This document shows, piece by piece, positions 24,511 to 29,724 of a stretch of 32,848 nucleotides of DNA. How positions within the stretch are numbered: position 1 is the first letter of the stretch; the number at the start of each line of letters is the position of its first letter. The notes beneath the pieces were generated by a model that had not been told where the DNA came from, searched no databases, and saw nothing but the letters and a program-made list of their open reading frames with translations. The stretch is from a virus. The stretch is taken from the IMG/VR virus record IMGVR_UViG_3300030104_000163, positions 1 through 32,848 of that record; one strand, given 5' to 3'. Made by a program: the position numbers and the translations under genes.

Positions 24511-25095
24511 TTACCTCGATATGTTATGTTGTCTGCGCCATGCTACCCAAGTGATAGCTTGCATTTGATAACCTTTGATACCTACCTTGTCAGCAGCCTT
24601 GTAGTAAGCTTCCGATATGGTGCGGTATTCCTTGACACCTACGTTATTGTTCTTGAGAACCCTACGTAGTCCGTCATGTATGTTCTTGGCATGACCGTCA
24701 ACTGTCACTACGTCCAGTCCAAGTATATTGGCAAAGAACGCTGTAGTCTTTTGACCATTCAGTTTAGCCATGATAGTTTTCTTGCGAACCATTTTTTGTT
24801 CAAGCATTTCCCAAGCCTTTAGCTTGTTCTGTGGATAGCCAGACAAGATTACATCGTCCATAGCACCACCATTGACAAAGCACTCAATTAGAATACGTGC
24901 AGACTTGATATTGACATTCCAATTCATCAAAGGGGATAGTGCAGCAACAACACCGACAACAGTGTTTACACTGATACCAAATTCCTTGGCTACCTTAGTG
25001 CTGTCACGCTTGGCAATGGCATACCATTTCATGCCATGTTGAATTTCATCAGCCGTAGCTGAACGATAAACTTTTAATATTTGTCTTACAGACAT
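24511..25095 (-). CDS. Conserved phage protein, possible helix-hairpin-helix DNA glycosylase-like fold (DUF7178-like)
   Basis: A 194-residue all-helical protein. Recognisable blocks are VVAALSPLMNWNVNIKSAR (49-67), a conserved NGQKT (113-117) followed by FFANILG, VTVDGHAKNIHDG (130-142) and AITWVAWRR (180-188). This set belongs to a family widespread in phages (I recall DUF7178). The order G-x-K-...-VD-x-H, with an invariant Lys and Asp, resembles the HhH-GPD glycosylases of base-excision repair, so a base-removing or DNA-binding role is possible. That link is inference. GGAG precedes the ATG. Confidence 0.6.
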   Translation of the reverse strand: MSVRQILKVYRSATADEIQHGMKWYAIAKRDSTKVAKEFGISVNTVVGVVAALSPLMNWNVNIKSARILIECFVNGGAMDDVILSGYPQNKLKAWEMLEQKMVRKKTIMAKLNGQKTTAFFANILGLDVVTVDGHAKNIHDGLRRVLKNNNVGVKEYRTISEAYYKAADKVGIKGYQMQAITWVAWRRQHNISR

Positions 25096-25100
25096 TACAC

Positions 25101-25349
25101 TTACTCCGCTTCTGCAACTTTTGTAAACAAGTCATCCCATTCATCAGGTGTAGCACCTGATATGAGAAACTCACGTTGATTTTCATCAAAGTGTGGAAAG
25201 GCATCTTGAACCAACGTCATGTTCTCTTCCCAATGCTCAAGCTCACCTTGACGTGTAGGCAACACCATTGAATTATGGTTGCCAGTAATTACAGATTGTT
25301 TGTGAACTCTCACAAAGCCATCATCTACATGTTCAATTTTATGGATCAT
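25101..25349 (-). CDS. Small acidic protein with GATPDEWDDLF motif
   Basis: An 82-residue acidic protein. The N-terminal half looks beta-rich (VRVHKQSVITGNHNSMVLPT), followed by LEHWEENMTLVQDAFPHFDE and the signature REFLISGATPDEWDDLF. I recall this signature (REFL-x-T-G-x-T-P-E-E-W-D) from a small conserved protein of ssDNA microviruses (gokushoviruses) and of many tailed phages; its function is not settled. Upstream lies one of the two identical 36-bp leaders with a palindrome, and the start has GGAG from that leader. Its translation may therefore be controlled like that of the 79-residue gene at 26052. Confidence 0.7.
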   Translation of the reverse strand: MIHKIEHVDDGFVRVHKQSVITGNHNSMVLPTRQGELEHWEENMTLVQDAFPHFDENQREFLISGATPDEWDDLFTKVAEAE

Positions 25350-25351
25350 AA

Positions 25352-25387
25352 TAATCTCCGATTAAAGTGTCCGACATCGGACTGTTT
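25352..25387 (-). repeat. 36-bp leader repeat, copy A, with palindrome copy 2 (25369-25382)
   Basis: Identical over 36 bases to 26295-26330. It contains the palindrome GTCCGACATCGGAC and, on the minus strand, the ribosome-binding CGGAG just before the ATG at 25349. In RNA the palindrome could form a 5-bp stem with an AUGU loop, 9-10 bases ahead of the ribosome-binding site. Confidence 0.85.
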
Positions 25388-25403
25388 CAGTTAAATGTGG
25401 GGA

Positions 25404-25613
25404 TTACTTTCCCCACATATCTTTTGCAATTTTGTCAGGCGATTTGTTTGAATTTTTAATTAACTTATCAGAAATTTGCAACAAATCATCTTCGTCTTTT
25501 ACATAGATACCTACATAACCAGTATCTTGATGATACACTCCGTAGCAATCATCACCAAAATCTGCTACAATGTTAGCATTGCTAAAGTTTATCGCAGTTA
25601 ATCCAAGTAACAT
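25404..25613 (-). CDS. Small acidic protein (69 aa)
   Basis: The ATG at 25613 (MLLGLTAINFSNANIVADFG) has GAGG six bases upstream and is preferred over an ATG four codons earlier that has none. The protein has a likely beta-rich N-terminal half (YGVYHQDTGYVGIYVKDEDD) and a helical Lys-rich end (ISDKLIKNSNKSPDKIAKDM). The first 15 residues are mildly hydrophobic but too short and polar for a clear signal. It lies directly downstream of the promoter-like inverted repeat at 25643-25683. No family recognised. Confidence 0.65.
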   Translation of the reverse strand: MLLGLTAINFSNANIVADFGDDCYGVYHQDTGYVGIYVKDEDDLLQISDKLIKNSNKSPDKIAKDMWGK

Positions 25614-25642
25614 TTTAAACCTCATTGTTAATGTCTACATAT

Positions 25643-25683
25643 GTTATATAACACTTTCATATATATTTCAAGTGTTATATAAC
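25643..25683 (-). promoter_or_regulatory. Near-consensus promoter inside a perfect 14-bp inverted repeat
   Basis: The arms GTTATATAACACTT (25643-25656) and AAGTGTTATATAAC (25670-25683) are perfectly inverted, separated by 13 bases. Read on the minus strand they contain TTGAAA (25671-25666), a 17-base spacer and TATAAC (25648-25643), each one mismatch from the sigma-70 consensus. Each arm also includes the 10-bp palindrome GTTATATAAC. Transcription would enter the gene at 25613. The dyad covering both promoter boxes suggests a repressor site; no T-run follows, so a terminator is unlikely. Confidence 0.65.
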
Positions 25684-25702
25684 TATGAGACTATTAAAGT
25701 TG

Positions 25703-25888
25703 CTATTCAACAACATACCAACCAGTGTCCTTGACACTGTTACAGCCATGCCGTTTCATCTTTTCTTGAAACAGCTTGCGCTGCAATTCTTCCTTACGAC
25801 TAATAGGTCTGGTCGCTTCCTCTAGTCTTTCGACTAGACGCATGGATGACGTATTATAACGTCTATTATTTACCTGTATATATTTCAT
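25703..25888 (-). CDS. Small basic protein (61 aa)
   Basis: A 61-residue basic protein: MKYIQVNNRRYNTSSMRLVE, then RLEEATRPISRKEELQRKLF and HGCNSVKDTGWYVVE. Mostly helical and Arg/Lys-rich, with a short strand-like end. GGAAGGG precedes the ATG, which follows the stop of the membrane-protein gene closely. It is the last gene before the promoter-like inverted repeat. No family recognised. Confidence 0.6.
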   Translation of the reverse strand: MKYIQVNNRRYNTSSMRLVERLEEATRPISRKEELQRKLFQEKMKRHGCNSVKDTGWYVVE

Positions 25889-25889
25889 T

Positions 25890-26048
25890 TTACCCTTCCA
25901 AATACATTACTACGTAATTGATTGCCATAACAATTACAAATATGATTGCCATATTTGGTATGGCTTGCCAACTTTCAAACATAAATGACATTAGCACTAT
26001 AGTTATTAGTGCCATACCATTTATCATAAACAATAAAAATGCTAACAT
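25890..26048 (-). CDS. Two-pass membrane mini-protein (52 aa)
   Basis: An ATG at 26048, five bases after a perfect GGAGGT, opens 52 codons ending in TAA at 25890-25892. The protein is almost wholly hydrophobic: segment one about residues 2-24 (LAFLLFMINGMALITIVLMS), a short polar turn (ESWQAIPN), segment two about residues 33-50 (MAIIFVIVMAINYVVMYL). A two-helix hairpin with short ends is a typical small holin or membrane-modifying layout. It is in the early operon, 4 kb upstream of the hydrolase gene. Function inferred from topology only. Confidence 0.75.
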   Translation of the reverse strand: MLAFLLFMINGMALITIVLMSFMFESWQAIPNMAIIFVIVMAINYVVMYLEG

Positions 26049-26051
26049 TTT

Positions 26052-26291
26052 TTACCTCCAGTAAGCTGAGTATTCAGCTTGGTCAATCCAATGCAAAGCT
26101 TGCTCTTCGTCCTCTGCCCCAACTGACATACATATGTCAATCTCTCTCTGACGTTCCTCACGGTCTTCCTTGATCTGACGATCAAGCTCAGACTGTAAGT
26201 GATCCATCCATTCAGCATTAGGCTGAATATTGCGTGGCCTAAAGCCATACACATCTTTGTATAAATCACTGAAATAAGAATAATCTTGCAT
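26052..26291 (-). CDS. Small conserved phage protein with YGFRPR motif
   Basis: A 79-residue protein. SDLYKDVYGFRPRNIQPNAE (residues 8-27) is a motif I recall from small proteins common in many phages (D-x-Y-K-x-x-x-G-x-R-P-R), of unknown function. The rest is a charged helix (LDRQIKEDREERQREIDICM) and a short aromatic tail. Its start uses the GGAG of the 36-bp leader repeat copy B, so it may be co-regulated with the gene at 25101. It ends three bases before the membrane mini-protein's start. Confidence 0.7.
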   Translation of the reverse strand: MQDYSYFSDLYKDVYGFRPRNIQPNAEWMDHLQSELDRQIKEDREERQREIDICMSVGAEDEEQALHWIDQAEYSAYWR

Positions 26292-26294
26292 TGT

Positions 26295-26330
26295 TAATCT
26301 CCGATTAAAGTGTCCGACATCGGACTGTTT
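26295..26330 (-). repeat. 36-bp leader repeat, copy B, with palindrome copy 3 (26312-26325)
   Basis: Identical over 36 bases to 25352-25387. It begins at the stop codon of the upstream 43-residue gene and carries the palindrome GTCCGACATCGGAC followed (minus strand) by the CGGAG ribosome-binding site of the gene starting at 26291. Confidence 0.85.
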
Positions 26331-26461
26331 TACTTTAGTAAAGCTGATCTAGCTTCATCTAAACTTTTGAAGAACGAAATAGACCTTTGACCTGTAATTC
26401 TACAGGTTCTATGAACGTGCCAAAAACCATTTTGGTCTATGATAACTTTAATTGTATTCAT
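26330..26461 (-). CDS. Small protein (43 aa)
   Basis: The ATG at 26461 (MNTIKVIIDQNGFWHVHRTC) has AAGGA about nine bases upstream; an in-frame start 27 codons earlier would overlap the 205-residue gene and gives an uncharacteristic Lys/Gln-rich extension. The protein reads as a beta hairpin with aromatic and His residues followed by a helix (FFKSLDEARSALLK). This layout resembles small single-domain phage proteins that bind DNA or RNA, but no family was recognised. Its stop touches the 36-bp leader repeat. Confidence 0.6.
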   Translation of the reverse strand: MNTIKVIIDQNGFWHVHRTCRITGQRSISFFKSLDEARSALLK

Positions 26462-26492
26462 TAGATAAATCCTTTTTAAAAGTGGAAACAGC

Positions 26493-27110
26493 TTACGCTG
26501 CTTCCTTTGTTTCTGCTTCTTCAGCTTCGCTGACTGTATCAATTTCCATTAATGCTTCGGCAATGTCAAGTAAATCAATACCAGAGTATTGACAAGCTTT
26601 GATGATACTTTTCACGATATCATCTTTAGATGGTTTTGACTTAGACTGTCCGACATCGGACACTTCTTCTTTAGAAGGTTGCTCAGTGGTAGCTTCAGCT
26701 TCGCTGTTTGCCTTGGCTTCTTTAGAAGCTTTGTACATAGCTTTCTGTAAAGCAGAAAGTGAAGTGTAACCTTTCTTAGATTTCTTAATGAAATCTCGGC
26801 AATCAACTTCGTTTTCAACGAACCACAAAGCTTCAGATCGTCTTCTACGATCTATCTTGTCAACATGATATGTTGCCAAAGTTTGTCTACTGATTTGACC
26901 ACTATCTAGTGGTGACTGAGCTTTCAACTCTTGTAAGAGTTTTCCAAGCCTAGTATCAAAGCCATCAGCTTTGGTATCTGCTGTAAACAGCTTTCTTTGT
27001 GCTGTTTGACGACTTTTCCAAATAGCATTTAGGGTTTTACCCTCTGCTTTTAGTTTATCCAAAGAAGTTCCTTCTTGAGTTGACTTGCTAACTGTAACTG
27101 ATTTTGCCAT
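26493..27110 (-). CDS. First gene of the minus operon: charged protein of unknown function, carries palindrome copy 4
   Basis: A 205-residue protein with AAAGGAGGCCAATC before its ATG, one of the best ribosome-binding sites in the window. Residues 1-120 are basic and helical (RRRRSEALWFVENEVDCRDF is the most distinctive block); residues 125-165 are low-complexity Ser/Glu/Lys; 165-205 are helical and acidic (IIKACQYSGIDLLDIAEALM). The linker contains VSDVGQ encoded by the palindrome at 26647-26662. Being the first gene downstream of the non-coding hub, it should be among the earliest made; a host-takeover or regulatory protein is plausible. No family recognised. Confidence 0.65.
   Translation of the reverse strand: MAKSVTVSKSTQEGTSLDKLKAEGKTLNAIWKSRQTAQRKLFTADTKADGFDTRLGKLLQELKAQSPLDSGQISRQTLATYHVDKIDRRRRSEALWFVENEVDCRDFIKKSKKGYTSLSALQKAMYKASKEAKANSEAEATTEQPSKEEVSDVGQSKSKPSKDDIVKSIIKACQYSGIDLLDIAEALMEIDTVSEAEEAETKEAA
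26647..26662. repeat. Palindrome TGTCCGACATCGGACA, copy 4 (inside a gene)
   Basis: The 16-bp sequence is identical to copy 1 at 24098-24113, with perfect 7-bp arms and a CA centre on the plus strand. It lies in the low-complexity linker of the 205-residue protein and encodes VSDVGQ in the same frame register as copy 1, although the two proteins are otherwise unrelated. Confidence 0.85.
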
Positions 27111-27126
27111 GATTGGCCTCCTTTAT

Positions 27127-27208
27127 CTATCTTCAGTTTTTATGTGAGAATATATATCTCTCACCCTAAAGTGAGATATATATTATCACTAAAAACGTAA
27201 GAAGATAG
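27127..27208. repeat. Long imperfect hairpin upstream of the early operon
   Basis: Outer arms CTATCTTC (27127-27134) and GAAGATAG (27201-27208) are perfect. Inside, GTTTTTA, GTGA, AATATATAT and CTCAC on the left each match complements on the right, closing on the loop CCTAAA (27165-27170). Four GTGA(G)/(C)TCAC units occur in it. It ends about 16 bases before the ATG at 27110, so it would lie in the 5' leader of the operon or over its promoter. Confidence 0.7.
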
Positions 27209-27342
27209 TATAAGTTGAATTTGCTGCTTTCCGTGATCCTCTGCGCTTGCCGTTTCACAGGTGACTGCAAAAATATATTTCATATATATTTTGAAGTTGG
27301 TGCGCTAAACTTGCGAGGCTCTGTTCTCTGTTTGTTCCAAGA

Positions 27343-27356
27343 GTCCGACATCGGAC
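27343..27356. repeat. Palindrome GTCCGACATCGGAC, copy 5 (non-coding)
   Basis: The 14-bp core has perfect 6-bp arms and the same CA centre and orientation as the other four copies. It lies 233 bases upstream of the first minus-operon gene, in the non-coding hub. Confidence 0.85.
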
Positions 27357-27434
27357 AGTTACCCCAAGGGGGTAGGGTAAAAATGAGCATCGACTTTGCA
27401 ACACATCCTTGATGTGATAGGTCAGCCCTTCTTA

Positions 27435-27517
27435 CACTATTTATAGTGGCAACTGATTGCATAACAGTTGTTGTAGACAACTAAGTCACTGAATACAAAT
27501 ACATTCCTCTGGGAATG
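27435..27517. repeat. Cluster of short dyads in the control region
   Basis: CACTAT-TT-ATAGTG (27435-27448), CAACTG-N9-CAGTTG (27450-27470) and CATTCC-TCTG-GGAATG (27502-27517, with a second GGAATGT at 27520) lie within 83 bases; CACATC-CTT-GATGTG (27402-27416) lies just upstream. Each has perfect 6-bp arms. They could be protein-binding sites or RNA hairpins; individually such short dyads can occur by chance. Confidence 0.45.
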
Positions 27518-27594
27518 GTGGAATGTGTCAGATGATTCCTAGTCACCAACGCCATGACATTGCATAATGCACGCAATTCCGCAGTGAATGAGCA

Positions 27595-27619
27595 GGGTAG
27601 GCAGGGGGCAGTGGGGGGG
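27595..27619 (+). other. Possible G-quadruplex tract
   Basis: Three G-runs of 3, 5 and 7 bases fall within 25 bases (27595-27597, 27604-27608, 27613-27619). The 7-G run can supply two tracts, giving four GGG tracts with loops of at most six bases. Such a tract stands out in an AT-rich genome and lies in the non-coding hub. Confidence 0.5.
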
Positions 27620-27760
27620 TGTGCGTATATATGTATGTATATCTACACAGATCAGGAAAAATGGATGTTAACCACATTACATATATACTGGTTTACACAG
27701 AACATGGTTCTGAAAATAGTGGAAATAGTAGAACAATATTTTTATTTTTACTATTAGGGG

Positions 27761-27788
27761 TTGACACGAGCCGTGAAATGTGTAAAAC
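27761..27788 (+). promoter_or_regulatory. Possible plus-strand promoter (TTGACA)
   Basis: A perfect TTGACA (27761-27766) is followed after 16 bases by TAAAAC (27783-27788, two mismatches to TATAAT), pointing to the plus-strand genes starting at 27945. The -10 box is mediocre, so this is a tentative call. Confidence 0.35.
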
Positions 27789-27807
27789 TATATATAACTA
27801 AACTAAG

Positions 27808-27899
27808 ACTCACTTAAAGTGATTACACTTAAATATTAAATATACTAAATATAATTATACTTAACTAAGATACACTTAAATGTTACACTATAAGTGAGT
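27808..27899. repeat. AT-rich repeat block bounded by 9-bp inverted repeats
   Basis: ACTCACTTA (27808-27816) and TAAGTGAGT (27891-27899) are perfect inverted repeats. Between them lie two copies of TACACTTAAAT (27824-27834 and 27871-27881), a related TATACTTAACT (27856-27866) and TCACTT-A-AAGTGA (27810-27822). The interior is almost entirely A/T, as in iteron-type origins or multi-site operators. Confidence 0.6.
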
Positions 27900-27907
27900 G
27901 GTATAAT
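27899..27907 (+). promoter_or_regulatory. Extended -10 promoter element (TGG-TATAAT)
   Basis: A perfect TATAAT (27902-27907) preceded by TGG forms an extended -10 element, about 38 bases before the ATG at 27945. No good -35 box lies 17 bases upstream, which extended -10 promoters can tolerate. The right arm of the inverted repeat (TAAGTGAGT) touches it, suggesting an operator. Confidence 0.5.
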
Positions 27908-27944
27908 AAATATTTTTGTATTAAAATACAGAAAGTTCTTGACA

Positions 27945-28157
27945 ATGGCTGAAAAATCAGTAAAACTATATACAGACAATGTTCTTGAAGAGTTTTACAA
28001 ACACGTACTTGACGGTAACATTGAAGATTTACATATTCCCCACAGTGATGTATTCTATGTACGTGAAGCTGTACAGGCTCACTACGGTAGACCATTTACT
28101 TTAGAGCATGTAGAGTGGGCAATGCGTATGGAAGGTTGGACAGATGGCAATCCCTGA
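27945..28157 (+). CDS. Small acidic protein, first plus-strand gene after the control region
   Basis: A 70-residue protein from the ATG at 27945 (MAEKSVKLYTDNVLEEFYKH). A GTG 17 codons earlier in the same frame would start inside the promoter region and is rejected. It is helical, with VLDGNIEDLHIPHSDVFYVREAVQAHYG and FTLEHVEWAMRMEGW, a layout resembling a winged or helix-turn-helix mini-domain, but no firm family. The ribosome-binding site is weak. It overlaps the next gene by 14 bases. As the first gene of its unit it may be regulatory; this is inference. Confidence 0.65.
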   Translation: MAEKSVKLYTDNVLEEFYKHVLDGNIEDLHIPHSDVFYVREAVQAHYGRPFTLEHVEWAMRMEGWTDGNP

Positions 28158-28437
28158 GAGAGTCAAAACTAAAATGAAAGAGGAAGGGTTACGTGGTGTA
28201 AACAAACCCAAGCGTACACCTAAACACCCAACTAAGTCTCATTGTGTTATGGCCTCAGAGGGTGGTAAATATAAGTTTATCCGTTTTGGACAGCAGGGCG
28301 TAAGTGGTGCAGGTAAGAGTCCTAAGACCGCTAAAGACAAAGCTCGTAAGAAAAGTTATTATGCAAGACATGATGCACAAGGTAAACCCACAACTAAGTT
28401 GAGTGCAAAGTATTGGTCACATAAAGTAAAATGGTAA
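28144..28437 (+). CDS. Conserved basic marine phage protein (DUF6321-like)
   Basis: A 97-residue protein with the conserved order GVNKPKRTPKHPTKSHCVMA, IRFGQQGVSGAGKSPKTAKD, a basic helix with SYYARHDAQGKP, and the ending AKYWSHKVKW. I recall this family (DUF6321) from cyanophages and other ocean phages, where it is often near virion genes; its function is unknown. It is strongly basic, compatible with contacting DNA. GGAAGG lies eight bases before the ATG, inside the end of the preceding gene. Confidence 0.75.
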   Translation: MAIPERVKTKMKEEGLRGVNKPKRTPKHPTKSHCVMASEGGKYKFIRFGQQGVSGAGKSPKTAKDKARKKSYYARHDAQGKPTTKLSAKYWSHKVKW

Positions 28438-28450
28438 AAGGAATATTAAA

Positions 28451-29710
28451 ATGACAGCTAGAAGAATAGCAGGTAAAATTGTAAAGGCAACTAAAAAAGC
28501 TGCCACAACTACCGCACAACAAAAGGTTAAACGAGAAGCAGCCGTAGATACTAGGTTCTCTAAAAAAGGTTATAAAGAGTATATGTCTACGGTAGACCGA
28601 AAAGCATTTGATGAAGACATGCAAAAAACATTAGCTAAACGTGCAGCTAAAAAAGGCATGTCTAAAAAAGAAGCTAATGCTATGGCAGCAGAAGAATTAA
28701 AGAAACTGCAGAAAGCTAAGAAGGTAGACAAAAGAACTGACAAGGTAGTTAAAGGTGTACGTAAAGCTAGAGATGAAGTACGTGCAGAGGACAAAGCAAA
28801 GCGTACAGGTAAAAAAGGAACACAGGGTACTGGGTTTAGATTTGCCACAAAGAAAAGTACATCAGAAGTAGCTGCAGGTAGACTTGATGCACGTACAGGT
28901 GGAGATGAAAAATTTGCATTTGAACAAGAATATGGTCGTGGTGGTAAAGAAAAGATTACTGAAGGTAAGGACTCTTTTCCTAAAATGCAGGAAGCAGCCT
29001 CAAAGGGTTCACGTAAACGTGCAGACAAAGTAGGTAAACTTGAAACCAAAGAAGAAAAAGGTACTATTACTGAAAAAGAAGCTGAACAACTAAAGCGTTT
29101 GAATAAAGCCAGTAAGAAATCAGATAAAGCAAGAGTGGCTAAAGCATCTATAACTAAAAGTACGGAGGCACGTAAAAAGGCACGTGGAGAGGCAGCTAGA
29201 GATGCTGATCCTTTTGATCCTGCTTCTATGAAAATTTCTAGAGAAAAAATTTCAACGAAAGATGTATACATTGGTAATACTACAAACGGTATTAAGACTG
29301 ACGGTGAAATACTAGGTAATCCTACTCCTAATCAAGTTAGAATGGCTATGCGTGACTTTGATGCACGAGATCGTATTGAAGCTAAAAAACAATTAGTAAA
29401 AGATATTAAAGCTTTTATACGTAGGATGCGTGGACCTGAATCTACACCTGCTATGCGTAAAGCAGGAAGAGAGATGGAAAAATTATATAATCAGTTACAG
29501 GGTAGAAAATCTGTAGGATCACAAGCAGCAAGAAAAGCTCAAGAAACAAGAAGAGCACAAGCTCGTAGTGCTCGTAATGATCCAGAAAAAAGAACATTGA
29601 CACTTAAACAAAAAGAAGCAAAAAGAGCAAGTAATAATTCAGGTTTTAAACGTGGTGGTCTAATGAAAACAGGACATAGAGACATGCGCAAAGGCGGTCT
29701 ATTTAGATAA
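28451..29710 (+). CDS. Long lysine/alanine-rich basic protein with C-terminal GG motifs
   Basis: A 419-residue protein dominated by Lys, Ala, Arg, Glu and Thr with almost no hydrophobic core: mostly charged helices (AKRAAKKGMSKKEANAMAAE, VRKARDEVRAEDKAKRTGKK). The C-terminus has two GG motifs, FKRGGLMK (399-406) and RKGGLFR (413-419). The composition is like histone-like or DNA-condensing proteins. AAAAGGAAT precedes the ATG. It sits in a cluster of further Lys-rich genes with the same GG motif, so a shared role in the virion or in DNA packing is plausible. A long open frame on the opposite strand is a composition shadow. Confidence 0.7.
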   Translation: MTARRIAGKIVKATKKAATTTAQQKVKREAAVDTRFSKKGYKEYMSTVDRKAFDEDMQKTLAKRAAKKGMSKKEANAMAAEELKKLQKAKKVDKRTDKVVKGVRKARDEVRAEDKAKRTGKKGTQGTGFRFATKKSTSEVAAGRLDARTGGDEKFAFEQEYGRGGKEKITEGKDSFPKMQEAASKGSRKRADKVGKLETKEEKGTITEKEAEQLKRLNKASKKSDKARVAKASITKSTEARKKARGEAARDADPFDPASMKISREKISTKDVYIGNTTNGIKTDGEILGNPTPNQVRMAMRDFDARDRIEAKKQLVKDIKAFIRRMRGPESTPAMRKAGREMEKLYNQLQGRKSVGSQAARKAQETRRAQARSARNDPEKRTLTLKQKEAKRASNNSGFKRGGLMKTGHRDMRKGGLFR

Positions 29711-29724
29711 AGGATAAAACAACA

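Larger units (their letters stand above)
27111..27944. other. Divergent non-coding control region
   Basis: About 830 bases separate the first minus-strand gene (start 27110) from the first plus-strand gene (start 27945). Short open frames here lack ribosome-binding sites and protein-like composition. The region holds a long imperfect hairpin (27127-27208), palindrome copy 5 (27343-27356), several short dyads (27402-27416, 27435-27448, 27450-27470, 27502-27517), a G-rich tract (27595-27619), and a very AT-rich repeat block with promoter-like sites (27761-27907). It is the obvious place for both divergent promoters and possibly the replication origin. Confidence 0.7.

Noticed and set aside
25352-25387. 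TTTAAT downstream of the palindrome as a -10 box with the palindrome as spacer operator
   Set aside because: Both copies lack a -35 box and transcription would start within the ribosome-binding site, leaving almost no leader.
25643-25683. The 14-bp inverted repeat as a terminator
   Set aside because: AT-rich stem without a following T-run on the minus strand, while promoter boxes fit precisely.
27280-27757. Short open frames on both strands in the control region
   Set aside because: Composition is not protein-like, no ribosome-binding sites, and they cross the palindrome and hairpins.
28570-29271. Long open frame on the minus strand (233 codons)
   Set aside because: It lies fully antisense to the Lys-rich 419-residue gene; Lys/Ala codons read backwards give long Leu/Phe/Ser frames. 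It has no ribosome-binding site.
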